DNA from: UBA5158 sp040389045
Lineage (GTDB): Bacteria > Pseudomonadota > Gammaproteobacteria > DSM-16500
Assembly: GCA_040389045.1 (NCBI GenBank)
Contig: JAZKAT010000047.1
Span: forward strand, 1 to 64,000
Direction of reading: 5' to 3'
Length of the DNA stretch: 64,000 bases
The translations under genes and the position numbers were made by a program. The notes beneath the pieces were generated by a model. That model was not told where the DNA came from. It saw only the letters and a list, made by a program, of their open reading frames with translations, and ran no database searches. Of this stretch, positions 27,687-36,264 are shown one piece after another. How positions within the stretch are numbered: position 1 is the stretch's first letter; each line of letters opens with the position of its first letter.

Positions 27687-29644
27687 AGTTCGGTAGTCAA
27701 CAACTGCGTCCAGCGTGGAATAGTGTGGTCCAAATGCCAATAGGAATTAATAAATTCAGCATTAGGTGTGCTTGCAAAAGTTTGTGCCGCTAGCAGCAAA
27801 TGTACCTGCGCCGCTAATTGCGCGGGATTCGTCACTTTATGATATACCGCGGCGGTATCAATCACCGGATTCATTAACATAGTGTCTGCCAGCAAGGGAA
27901 TAATTAATGGTTTGCCAAACGCGATGGCTTCAATGGCGACTGTAGTATTTGCCACTAACGCGATAGTGGCAAGTTGTAACAATTCAGCCACATCTCTGTT
28001 TAACACTTGATAGTTAGCCACCCGCCAATCTATGCCCAGTTCATTAAATAAAATTTCTACTGGATTCACTGGCGAACCCTTGAACCAGATTTGAAAATTG
28101 GTAGCTTTCGGAAATGCTTTATAAACCAGGGTTATCAACGACCTCGTTTCAACCTGGTCGTAAGAACCCACCACCAGTAACACTGGCAAATCAGGCTTAG
28201 TGTCGAGAATTTTAGCGCGCCGACTAATATATAATTGTCGCACCGCTTCTGCTTCATGCAAATTAGGATAGCCTGATTCCGCTAATAATGACCGCATTAA
28301 GGTGCCATTGGCCAGCAACTTGTCGGGTAGAGGAAAATCACCCACTGCGCCAGTCTGCGCAATTTCAGCTGTATGATAAAAATAATTAAAATAATTTTTC
28401 ATAATCACCGTGTGTTGAAAAGCCAGGGTTTTCACAGCGGGATTGTTTTGCTTTTTGGCGAGTAGCAACGCTTTTTCCCAGGCTTGCATTTCACAATAAT
28501 ACAGGCAGGTTTTAGTTTGCGTTAATTTTTTAAATACTTCCAAATAAGTCAGATAAAACAGGATGCCGCGCGTTCCTGACGCGCCCACAAAAGATTGCCA
28601 CCATAAATATTTAATAATTGGCAAACAGGCGGGGTGCGCGAGCCGTCCCGTCAGACTAAGATTATTAATCTGTCTCAATAAGCGAACACTTAACAAACAT
28701 TGACGCAGCCACCACCAAAATGCTTTAGCCAGAATTTTGGGTGTGAAGAATTCCTGTAACACAAAAATATTTTCACCGTTGGCGCAAAATTTCTTGATTA
28801 AACTCATACTGCTCGCGAAGTTATGCCCATTATAATAAACCGGCATGAGTAACCAGCTAACCGGTTGCTTGAGTTCGGCAAATTTTTCCTGTAAGGGTAA
28901 TGCATATTTGTTGCGGAAAATTCCAGTCTTGCCAGCTTCTTCATCAATATTAGGAAAATAACTGACAAATAAAAACCGGTGGTCCTGGGCAAGACGCTGT
29001 GCCAGCGGCGGCAAATTTTTTCTGGCCTGCCTGCTGTCTTTTATCCACAGTATCCAGTAAATAAAAGACATTAAAAATGCGCCGGGCATACCGAAATGAT
29101 TGATGGAATCCAGCAATTTACGCTTCAAACTTTTTGTTAAGGTATTAACACTGCTGATTATTTTTGGGTGCCGCACATAATTGCTGGCGATTTTTTTAAT
29201 GATTTTCGCATGGCGGGTATTGGTTAGCCCAATCCAGCAAGCATCGTAATCGTTAGTTTTAAAAAAAGCGTCAATCGCATTACTTTGCGCGATAGTAAAA
29301 TAAGCATTATCCTGCACTGAATTCTTTTCAGCGATCATGCTAAACCACCATGAACTGCCGCCTTTATCGGGAAGTTGAAACCAGTTTTTTAATTTTTTAT
29401 GGTTGACCGATAAATTGCTTAATTCATAAGACCAGTCATGTATGGATTTTTGCATGATTTCAACTTCATTATTGATAAGCGTCGCGCTATCAATGATTTC
29501 AGTTTGCGCCTGCAATTGCTGGCGGATTTTTTCCAGGGTAATAAAATTACTGGTCAATGGAAATATGTCGATTTGATTGTAATTATTCAATTGATTAACC
29601 TGCGCTGAATCAATATCACCATCAATAATCATCAAAATTTTCAT
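27677..29644 (-). CDS. Surface-carbohydrate protein with GT-B-like C-terminus
   Basis: 655 residues; no named family identified with certainty. No signal peptide; one weak hydrophobic stretch near 185-200. The C-terminal third reads like a GT-B donor domain: LPVLLVVGSYDQVETRSLI, FQIWFKGSP, then VANTTVAIEAIAFGKPLIIP, where a Thr/Ser-rich loop followed by E-A-x-x-x-G-K-P matches sugar-nucleotide binding regions of several capsule transferases. It may belong to the surface carbohydrate biosynthesis proteins known from Leptospira loci. It is coupled to the Wzy-like gene. Probably a transferase; substrate unknown. Confidence 0.65.
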   Translation of the reverse strand: MKILMIIDGDIDSAQVNQLNNYNQIDIFPLTSNFITLEKIRQQLQAQTEIIDSATLINNEVEIMQKSIHDWSYELSNLSVNHKKLKNWFQLPDKGGSSWWFSMIAEKNSVQDNAYFTIAQSNAIDAFFKTNDYDACWIGLTNTRHAKIIKKIASNYVRHPKIISSVNTLTKSLKRKLLDSINHFGMPGAFLMSFIYWILWIKDSRQARKNLPPLAQRLAQDHRFLFVSYFPNIDEEAGKTGIFRNKYALPLQEKFAELKQPVSWLLMPVYYNGHNFASSMSLIKKFCANGENIFVLQEFFTPKILAKAFWWWLRQCLLSVRLLRQINNLSLTGRLAHPACLPIIKYLWWQSFVGASGTRGILFYLTYLEVFKKLTQTKTCLYYCEMQAWEKALLLAKKQNNPAVKTLAFQHTVIMKNYFNYFYHTAEIAQTGAVGDFPLPDKLLANGTLMRSLLAESGYPNLHEAEAVRQLYISRRAKILDTKPDLPVLLVVGSYDQVETRSLITLVYKAFPKATNFQIWFKGSPVNPVEILFNELGIDWRVANYQVLNRDVAELLQLATIALVANTTVAIEAIAFGKPLIIPLLADTMLMNPVIDTAAVYHKVTNPAQLAAQVHLLLAAQTFASTPNAEFINSYWHLDHTIPRWTQLLTTELCT

Positions 29645-29654
29645 TAGCTATTCT

Positions 29655-30152
29655 CTACTTGCTGGCTTGTTGATTAGCTGATAACACCATAGAAGAAACA
29701 ATCGCCGATGCGGCGGAAGCTGTCCCAGTGGTTTGCACTAATTGTTGAGTAGGTGAAGCTTGAATCGGGGCCTTGGTTGCGGCAATGACGGTGGCCGGTT
29801 GTGCTTGCAGTGGATTTTTTGCGATTACCAGTGGCTTGGCGCCAGGCAGGATAGGAATAGTGCGGTTAATCAGTATTGAGTTAGTCGCGCCATAGCGTTC
29901 AGGATTTTGTAATACCGCTAACGCGGCGACGATATTTTCTTTGGTGACAATAAATCTACGCTCACCCTCGGAAGTCTTTACGATCAGCAGCAAACTATCG
30001 TCATGGGGGATTTGTTCGATTTTTACATCCAGAATTTTGGTGCCTTTAATGTTTTGCGCGATAACCTCGCTGACATCACTTGCGTAAACGCTAGTACTCA
30101 ATATAACGCCCAATAAGATGGCAAGCAGGTTTTGAATTTTTCGTAAGCACAT
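29655..30152 (-). CDS. Small exported protein of unknown function
   Basis: 165 residues. A signal peptide (Lys/Arg-rich start, LLAILLGVILSTSVYA, cleavage near AS-DV) leads into a 75-residue folded part, then an Ala/Thr/Gln/Pro-rich tail that looks disordered. A very strong ribosome site (AAGGAGG) precedes the ATG, suggesting high expression. It lies 10 nt upstream of the GT-like gene and 19 nt downstream of the outer-membrane protein, so co-transcription is likely. No family recognised. Confidence 0.7.
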   Translation of the reverse strand: MCLRKIQNLLAILLGVILSTSVYASDVSEVIAQNIKGTKILDVKIEQIPHDDSLLLIVKTSEGERRFIVTKENIVAALAVLQNPERYGATNSILINRTIPILPGAKPLVIAKNPLQAQPATVIAATKAPIQASPTQQLVQTTGTASAASAIVSSMVLSANQQASK

Positions 30153-30171
30153 ATAGCCTCCTTCCTTGATA

Positions 30172-30993
30172 TTAAAATGTGTAAGAATACCCTATGGAAC
30201 CGGCAATAGGAATGTGACTGCCGCCTCTATTTGTTAAATCCGTCGCCGTCAAGCTCATGACTAAGGGAATGCGTAAAAATGGTACTATAGAAATACCCGC
30301 ATTATAAGTCAGTCCTACATAATCGAGCATGATGGCCGCCTGCGGTAAAATTTGTATGCCAATACTACCAAAAGGACGAAAAATGCCTACTTCATTTTGA
30401 TGGACTTCATAATTATGGACGAAGCGGCTATTGCCCAGGCCTAGTGATGTGACTACATGAACAGGGAAATGTTTAGTGATTTGCAAAGTGGTAATTCGAG
30501 AAACTACGCAGTAAGTATTCATTTTATTTCTTTTATCAGCGCCCCAGGGCGCGACATTTTCCACGCCAAACGCCATGGCTAATCCGGTGCTGTTCAAATT
30601 TCTCGAAAGTTGAAAATTAACATTACCATCGCGGTTCACTTCATCAAGACCACCCATGGTAGCAATGGTAGTCAAAGAAACAAATTTATCCGGGTCTCCC
30701 AAACCAAAACCCACCGCATATTGTCCGAAAGGCCTGTGCGTGTATTGCGTACCATTTTGTCCGGTCACCCCAAAAACCACGGTACGCCAGCTTAATCCAT
30801 AAGCAATAGGTGTTGAAACACTGCTGCTAGGGCTGACTTGCGGCCGCGAAGAAATTAATTGCTCAAAGAAGGAACGGGTGTCTATGGTGATACTGGAGGT
30901 CGATTTATCGGCAGCCGGCTCAGCATGAATGACGGTTGATAATAAAACCAGTAAGAATATTTTTGAGAAAGAGTTTTTGAGGGTATTGATCAT
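30172..30993 (-). CDS. Predicted outer-membrane beta-barrel protein
   Basis: 273 residues. A signal peptide (KIFLLVLLSTVIHA) is followed by a Ser/Thr-rich linker, then alternating amphipathic strands and a C-terminal strand ending SIGYSYTF; the terminal Phe with aromatic residues at alternate positions is the Bam recognition signature of outer-membrane proteins. The size suits an 8- to 10-strand barrel. No enzyme motif seen. No clear ribosome site; a long perfect palindrome (31004-31079) begins 10 nt upstream of the ATG. Whether it serves polysaccharide export is unknown. Confidence 0.7.
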   Translation of the reverse strand: MINTLKNSFSKIFLLVLLSTVIHAEPAADKSTSSITIDTRSFFEQLISSRPQVSPSSSVSTPIAYGLSWRTVVFGVTGQNGTQYTHRPFGQYAVGFGLGDPDKFVSLTTIATMGGLDEVNRDGNVNFQLSRNLNSTGLAMAFGVENVAPWGADKRNKMNTYCVVSRITTLQITKHFPVHVVTSLGLGNSRFVHNYEVHQNEVGIFRPFGSIGIQILPQAAIMLDYVGLTYNAGISIVPFLRIPLVMSLTATDLTNRGGSHIPIAGSIGYSYTF

Positions 30994-31003
30994 TAAAGGG
31001 GTA

Positions 31004-31079
31004 TGTCATGCCAGCGAAAGCTGGCATCCAGTTATTCCACCTCATAGTCCCCTGGATGCCAGCTTTCGCTGGCATGACA
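31004..31079. repeat. Perfect 28-bp inverted repeat (family C)
   Basis: Arms at 31004-31031 (TGTCATGCCAGCGAAAGCTG then GCATCCAG) and 31052-31079 are exact complements, with a 20-nt spacer. Each arm also contains its own small palindrome (GCCAGCGAAAGCTGGC). Same general design as family B (starts TGTCAT, ends ATGACA) but a different core. It lies between two minus-strand exported-protein genes, just upstream of the second. Confidence 0.85.
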
Positions 31080-31103
31080 GAGGATAAGAGATTTAAAAAT
31101 AAA

Positions 31104-31574
31104 TTATCTATTAAAAAGACTTTCCGGAATTGTGACTTCAGATATGTCATCGTTGCCAGCAATCAGTTCGGAAGAAGAATCTAGTGGCGGATTCATTGCA
31201 AACGCGGGTAAGCCACCTTCTGTCGCATATAAACATACCCATCTATTCCATTGAATATCATAGAATGGGCCGGTTTGCAGTGATAAAGTTTTCAAACCAA
31301 ACATAGCTTTTTGAAAAGCGTCCACCGCATCTTTCGCTGGAATGTCCACAACGATGAATGTCCATAAATTCGCAGTTTGATAAGCATTGCTGCGGCGTCC
31401 AGCAAACCACAGTTTAGCAATTCGTCTAGTGTTATGACTGACGCCTATGGGTTTAATCGCGGCGACACTAGGACAGACATTTGGTTGCGGTGGGATTGGT
31501 AAGGCAGCAACAGCAATCTGAGACGCAACAGAAACTGCTATAGCTGAGAGCATGCACAAGAGATTTTTTTTCAT
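31104..31574 (-). CDS. Small exported protein, possibly related to Legionella/Coxiella secreted DUF4949-type proteins
   Basis: 156 residues from the ATG at 31574 (AAGGA seven nt ahead; the open frame has a TTG six nt further up). A signal peptide (LLCMLSAIAVSVASQIAVAA) precedes NVCPSVAAIKPIGV, then a compact domain with two Cys, several Trp and the stretch YDIQWNRWVC. The CPSVxAIxxxGV start and overall size recall small secreted proteins of Legionella and Coxiella (DUF4949/haemin-binding type), a match made from memory. No link to polysaccharide synthesis is evident. Confidence 0.6.
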   Translation of the reverse strand: MKKNLLCMLSAIAVSVASQIAVAALPIPPQPNVCPSVAAIKPIGVSHNTRRIAKLWFAGRRSNAYQTANLWTFIVVDIPAKDAVDAFQKAMFGLKTLSLQTGPFYDIQWNRWVCLYATEGGLPAFAMNPPLDSSSELIAGNDDISEVTIPESLFNR

Positions 31575-31767
31575 GGACAATTCCTTTTAATAAGTGGGTA
31601 GAACCGTTTGGTATTTTAATATATGGATTAGCTGGAGTACACCATACTTCGCAGTTAAGAAGTAATTATTTGCGAATATTATTTTCAACTGCATTAAAAT
31701 AACCCTAGATTATTACGATTTTGAAACAATACTTTTATTTTTGTAAATTTATTCTCCGATTACAAAT

Positions 31768-33687
31768 TTAAGAGTATTCAACCGCCAATTGTGGTTCTGA
31801 AAATAAATTTTCATTACGCACATCTGTTTCTGTGTTGCTGGTAGCAAAATATTTAGTTTTTGCCAGCTCAAATAAATAGTCTTTCAAGCGCACATCATTC
31901 CCCTGACAGGCAATCTTGAGTCGAATTAAATGTTGGGAAAAATGAGTGAAATCCATCACCGGCGCTTCCACGCGTAAAATTTTACTGTCGTTAAGCCGCA
32001 TGACATTTTCATCGGAATAAAATAATTCTTCATTAATTTTTTCGCCGGGGCGTAAACCGGAATATTTAATTTTGATATCAACATTGGGAATGTGGCCAGA
32101 AAGTTTAATCATTTGTTCCGCCAGATATTGAATTTTTATCGGTTCGCCCATGTCTAAAACAAATAAATCGCTAGGCCCTTGCAATGTAACAGTTTGAATA
32201 ATCAGCGACGCCGCTTCGCTAATCGTCATGAAATATCTTTCCATATCGGGATGCGTCACGGTCACTGGACCATTTTTGGCGATTTGTTCACGAAAAATAG
32301 GAATCACACTGCCCGTTGAACCCAGCACATTGCCAAACCTGACGCTGACAAAATGCGTTTTAGTCTGGTTATTTAAAGATTGGCATAATAATTCGGCACA
32401 GCGTTTGGTCGCGCCCATGACATTTTCTGGATTGACTGCTTTGTCGGTAGAAACCAGAATAAATTTTTTGACGTGATTGGCGAGCGCTGCTTCCGCGACA
32501 ATTTGCGTGCCAAAAATATTATTTTCTATCGCCAGCCTGGGCAGTGGTTCCAATAGTGGCACATGTTTGTAGGCTGCCGCGTGAAACACATAATCCGGCG
32601 TATGCGCCGCCATGATTTCATTAATCATATCGTGATGGGTAATACTGACCAGATAACTATGCACCGTCAACGCCGGGAAAAGTTCGTGCAATTCAGCTTG
32701 AATTTTAAAAAGATTATATTCGCTGGCTTCCACTAGAATAAGCGATGCTGGCGTTATTTCCGCTAATTTTCTACATAATTCCGAACCGATTGAACCGCCG
32801 GCGCCGGTCACTAGAATTTTTTTATTATAAATGCAGGCGGATAAGGGGGCACGGTCAAATTGAATGGTTTCCCGGCATAATAAGTCTTCCAGGGAAACGT
32901 TGCGGATATTACTGACATTGGTTTTTCCCGAGGCGATATCATTCAGGCTAGGCAAGGTGCGATAAGTTACATTGGTTTGTTCACAGGCGTTGACTATCCT
33001 GCGCATTTGCGCGGTAGTGGCGCGTGGGATAGCGATTAAAATCAATTCCACATTTTTCATTTGTACGATGCTATTTAATTCACGTGTCGTGCCCAGCACG
33101 CGTATGCCGTGAATTTCCAGGCCGCGTTTCGCTGTGTCATCATCAATCAAGCCCACCGGATAAAAATCCTGATTGGCTTTGCGGTTTAACTCACGCAAAA
33201 TGGCTTCGCCAGCAGTGCCGGCGCCTATGATTAAAACTTTTTTCCCGGTGTTAAAGCCATTGCCATTATCTTTTGCCCAACGATATGTCAGACGCGCACC
33301 GCTCAACAGAAAAATTGCAAAAACACAAAATAACGGCAGCGAAGATTTCGGGATATGGGTAGGATTGAGAAAAATATTCCCGATTGCTAAGATCAGCGTG
33401 CCGGTAAAACAAGCTTTAATAATTCGAATCAAATCAGGTAATGATGCAAAACGCCAGACACCGCGATATAATCCAAACGCGCGATAAGCGATCGCGAGTA
33501 CCAGAAGAATGGTGATCATCTCACTAAAAAACTGTGAGGAATTTGCAAACGTGATCACGCCTCTTTCTGAATTGATGCTGACAACTACGGCAACAGCGAG
33601 CAGCGTGAAAAATAAATCCGCTAAAAACACTATCAAACTCTTAGGAAATTCAGCGATGATTTTGAAATATTTTTTATACTGAACCAT
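31768..33687 (-). CDS. Membrane UDP-HexNAc 4,6-dehydratase (WbpM/CapD family)
   Basis: 639 residues. Four N-terminal membrane helices (about 15-120), a first Rossmann domain (IIGAGTAGEAIL) and a C-terminal SDR domain with VTGAGGSIGSEL. The catalytic segment STDKAVNPENVMGATKR has Met where most SDRs have Tyr, the Ser-Met-Lys triad known for WbpM-type dehydratases, which turn UDP-GlcNAc into UDP-4-keto-6-deoxy-GlcNAc. The product would feed the epimerase at 12715. Start: the frame is open to 33738, but only the ATG at 33687 has a ribosome site (AAAGGGA). The 193 bases beyond its stop, to the exported protein, hold no recognised element. Confidence 0.92.
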   Translation of the reverse strand: MVQYKKYFKIIAEFPKSLIVFLADLFFTLLAVAVVVSINSERGVITFANSSQFFSEMITILLVLAIAYRAFGLYRGVWRFASLPDLIRIIKACFTGTLILAIGNIFLNPTHIPKSSLPLFCVFAIFLLSGARLTYRWAKDNGNGFNTGKKVLIIGAGTAGEAILRELNRKANQDFYPVGLIDDDTAKRGLEIHGIRVLGTTRELNSIVQMKNVELILIAIPRATTAQMRRIVNACEQTNVTYRTLPSLNDIASGKTNVSNIRNVSLEDLLCRETIQFDRAPLSACIYNKKILVTGAGGSIGSELCRKLAEITPASLILVEASEYNLFKIQAELHELFPALTVHSYLVSITHHDMINEIMAAHTPDYVFHAAAYKHVPLLEPLPRLAIENNIFGTQIVAEAALANHVKKFILVSTDKAVNPENVMGATKRCAELLCQSLNNQTKTHFVSVRFGNVLGSTGSVIPIFREQIAKNGPVTVTHPDMERYFMTISEAASLIIQTVTLQGPSDLFVLDMGEPIKIQYLAEQMIKLSGHIPNVDIKIKYSGLRPGEKINEELFYSDENVMRLNDSKILRVEAPVMDFTHFSQHLIRLKIACQGNDVRLKDYLFELAKTKYFATSNTETDVRNENLFSEPQLAVEYS

Positions 33688-33698
33688 AAAATCCCTTT

Positions 33699-33728
33699 GT
33701 GACATTTCATAAGTCAAGCGAGTATAGT
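33699..33728 (+). promoter_or_regulatory. Promoter of the 19-gene plus-strand operon, overlapping a divergent promoter
   Basis: GTGACA (33699-33704) and TATAGT (33723-33728) with an 18-nt spacer point toward WecB. On the minus strand TATACT (33726-33721) is a -10 candidate for the WbpM-type gene with a poor -35. The two would overlap, so the divergent operons may compete for polymerase. Confidence 0.45.
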
Positions 33729-33772
33729 ACGACATCAAACATTATTAAAGTATTTATGATCAGGATGAGGAA

Positions 33773-34903
33773 ATGAAAATAAAACTAATTACAGTTTTTG
33801 GCACACGTCCCGAAGCAATTAAAATGGCACCCGTTATCAAACTGTTAGCAAAAATTCCAGAATTTGAAGTGAAAGTCTGCGTGACTGCGCAGCATCGCGC
33901 AATGTTGGACCAGGTATTATCACTTTATAATATTGTTCCTGACTATGATCTAAACATTATGTCTACCAATCAAACATTATCCAGTATTACGCAGTTAACG
34001 ATGCAAGGGATGGAGAATATTTTTAAACAATATTCTCCGGATTGGGTATTGGTGCAAGGTGATACCAACACAACCTTTGCTGCTTCGCTCGCGGCATACT
34101 ACAAAAAAATTCCAGTTGCCCACATTGAGGCCGGTTTGCGTACACAAGATATTTATTCACCCTGGCCTGAAGAAATTAACCGGCAGTTGACCGGCCGCAT
34201 CGCCGCCGTCCATTTTCCGCCAACGGTAGGCGCGCAGCAAAACCTGTTGAATGAAGGTATACCAGAAGCCCGCACCTTAGTGACGGGAAATACGGTAATT
34301 GATGCTTTATTTGAAGCCGTTTCCTATCTGGAAGCGAATCAGGAAGTAGCAAAAACGATTAAAAAAATGTTTCCTTTTCTCGATCCGGAAAAAAAATTAC
34401 TACTGATGACTTCTCACCGGCGCGAAAATTTTGGCAGCAGCCTTGAACAAATTTGCCGTGCCATGTTACGCCTGGCCAAACGCGATGATGTACAAATAGT
34501 TTATCCAGTCCATTTGAATCCCAATATTTCCAAACCGGTGAATGAATTACTGGGCGGCGCCAAAAATATTTTTTTACTGCCGCCCCAGGATTATCTGCCA
34601 TTTATTTACTTAATGATGCAATCCTATCTTATTCTCACCGACTCCGGCGGTGTGCAAGAAGAAGCGCCATCCCTAGGCAAACCCGTGTTAGTCGTGAGAA
34701 ATACTACCGAGCGACCGGAAGGTGTAGCGGCCGGAACTGCCAGATTAGTTGGCACGGATGAAAATAATATTGTAAGAAATGTTGAAGAATTTATGGATAA
34801 AAATGAATTATATGAAATAATGCGTGCAGCAACAAATCCTTATGGGGATGGCAAAGCATCAGCACGGATAGGGGAGCGTTTATTACATGAAAGTAACGTT
34901 TAA
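33773..34903 (+). CDS. wecB: UDP-N-acetylglucosamine 2-epimerase, non-hydrolysing
   Basis: Makes UDP-ManNAc from UDP-GlcNAc in the cytoplasm. 376 residues, the usual length. Motifs: FGTRPEAIKMAPV, VQGDTNTTFA, HIEAGLRT, TSHRRENFG, TDSGGVQEEAP and RNTTERPE, all standard for WecB. GAGGAAATG gives a strong start. First gene of the plus-strand operon and overlapping WecC by 17 nt, so the pair should produce UDP-ManNAcA. Confidence 0.95.
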   Translation: MKIKLITVFGTRPEAIKMAPVIKLLAKIPEFEVKVCVTAQHRAMLDQVLSLYNIVPDYDLNIMSTNQTLSSITQLTMQGMENIFKQYSPDWVLVQGDTNTTFAASLAAYYKKIPVAHIEAGLRTQDIYSPWPEEINRQLTGRIAAVHFPPTVGAQQNLLNEGIPEARTLVTGNTVIDALFEAVSYLEANQEVAKTIKKMFPFLDPEKKLLLMTSHRRENFGSSLEQICRAMLRLAKRDDVQIVYPVHLNPNISKPVNELLGGAKNIFLLPPQDYLPFIYLMMQSYLILTDSGGVQEEAPSLGKPVLVVRNTTERPEGVAAGTARLVGTDENNIVRNVEEFMDKNELYEIMRAATNPYGDGKASARIGERLLHESNV

Positions 34904-36206
34904 TAAGATTGCGGTAATTGGTTTGGGTTATATTGGTCTTCCTACCGCAGCGATATTGGCTTCACGCGAATTAAATGTAGTGGGCGTTGATATCGATGAA
35001 AATACTGTCAACATTGTGAATAATGGAAAAGTTCACATCATAGAACCTGATTTAGATACCTTAGTACACAATGTTGTTATTGCCGGCAAGTTACGCGCGG
35101 TAACCGTGCCTGAAGCTGCGGATGTATTTTTAATTACCGTGCCTACACCGATTACCGAAGACCAGCAGCCGGATGTTTCTTATGTCAACGCGGCCATTGA
35201 TTCAATAAGCCACTTACTGCGCAAAGGCAACCTCATTATTTTGGAATCCACTTCGCCTGTTGGCACCACCGATAATATTTCGCGTAGGTTGGCGGAAGTT
35301 CGCGACGATTTAACTTTTCCGCACCAGGAAGCGGTGCAACCGGATATTCATATTGCTTACTGCGCGGAACGCGTCATGCCCGGGCAAATCATTCGGGAAT
35401 TGGTGGAAAACGATAGAATCATTGGTGGAATTACCCCAGCCTGTACGCTGCTGGCGCGTTCACTTTATGAATTATTTGTGAAGGGCAAATGTATCAGCAC
35501 TAACTCTCGCACCGCGGAAATGACCAAGCTGACGGAAAATTCATTTCGTGATGTCAATATTGCTTTTGCCAACGAACTCTCGATTATTTGTGAAAAATTA
35601 CAAATCAATGTCTGGGAATTAATCACGCTGGCTAACCATCATCCTCGCGTGACGATTTTGCAACCTGGCCCGGGCGTGGGTGGGCATTGTATTGCGGTTG
35701 ACCCCTGGTTTATCGTGCATTCGGCTCCCAGCGAAGCCAAAATTATTCGCGCGGCGCGGGAAGTGAATGACAGTAAGCCCTTATTTGTTCTCGCTAAAAT
35801 CAGGGAGACGGCCAAGGGGTTTACTAATCCAAGACTGGCTTGTCTAGGTATTACTTACAAACCCAACACCGATGATTTGCGAGAAAGTCCGGTCATTAAA
35901 ATTTTACAGAGTCTGGGTGATAGTTCGAATTTCAAAATTGATATTGTTGAGCCGAATATTTCCGCGCTGCCGGCCAATTTACAAAAATATCCACAATTTA
36001 ATTTGGTTGATTGCGCAACGGCGTTAAGTAACGCGGACATTATTGTCATGATGGTGGCGCATACGGAATTTAAGCGTCTGGATATGAATTTGTTAAAAGG
36101 CAAGACGGTAATTGATTTGATCAATTTACAGGGTTCACAAAGCACCACAACCAGTGCTTTACGTATGGAACCGGGGTTACGGATTTTAGAAGAAAACGTG
36201 GTTTGA
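34887..36206 (+). CDS. wecC: UDP-N-acetyl-D-mannosamine dehydrogenase
   Basis: NAD-dependent four-electron oxidation of UDP-ManNAc to UDP-ManNAcA. 439 residues. N-terminal NAD motif VIGLGYIGLPTAA, central PGPGVGGHCIAVDPWF with the catalytic Cys, and a C-terminal UDP-binding domain with GITYKPNTDDLRESP. Overlaps WecB. ManNAcA carries a free carboxyl group that the two asparagine synthases of this locus could amidate (inference). Confidence 0.95.
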   Translation: MKVTFNKIAVIGLGYIGLPTAAILASRELNVVGVDIDENTVNIVNNGKVHIIEPDLDTLVHNVVIAGKLRAVTVPEAADVFLITVPTPITEDQQPDVSYVNAAIDSISHLLRKGNLIILESTSPVGTTDNISRRLAEVRDDLTFPHQEAVQPDIHIAYCAERVMPGQIIRELVENDRIIGGITPACTLLARSLYELFVKGKCISTNSRTAEMTKLTENSFRDVNIAFANELSIICEKLQINVWELITLANHHPRVTILQPGPGVGGHCIAVDPWFIVHSAPSEAKIIRAAREVNDSKPLFVLAKIRETAKGFTNPRLACLGITYKPNTDDLRESPVIKILQSLGDSSNFKIDIVEPNISALPANLQKYPQFNLVDCATALSNADIIVMMVAHTEFKRLDMNLLKGKTVIDLINLQGSQSTTTSALRMEPGLRILEENVV

Positions 36207-36218
36207 GATGCATCATCG

Positions 36219-36249
36219 CAGGTTGGGCTGAGCACAGCGAAGCCCAACA
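36219..36249. repeat. Family A repeat between wecC and the ABC flippase gene
   Basis: GCAGGTTGGGCTGAGCACAG followed by CGAAGCCCAAC: arms TTGGGCT and AGCCCAA around a GAGCACAGCGA loop. It forms a hairpin in the 58-base gap and could attenuate or process the operon mRNA at this point. Confidence 0.75.
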
Positions 36250-36264
36250 AATAATAGGATTAAA

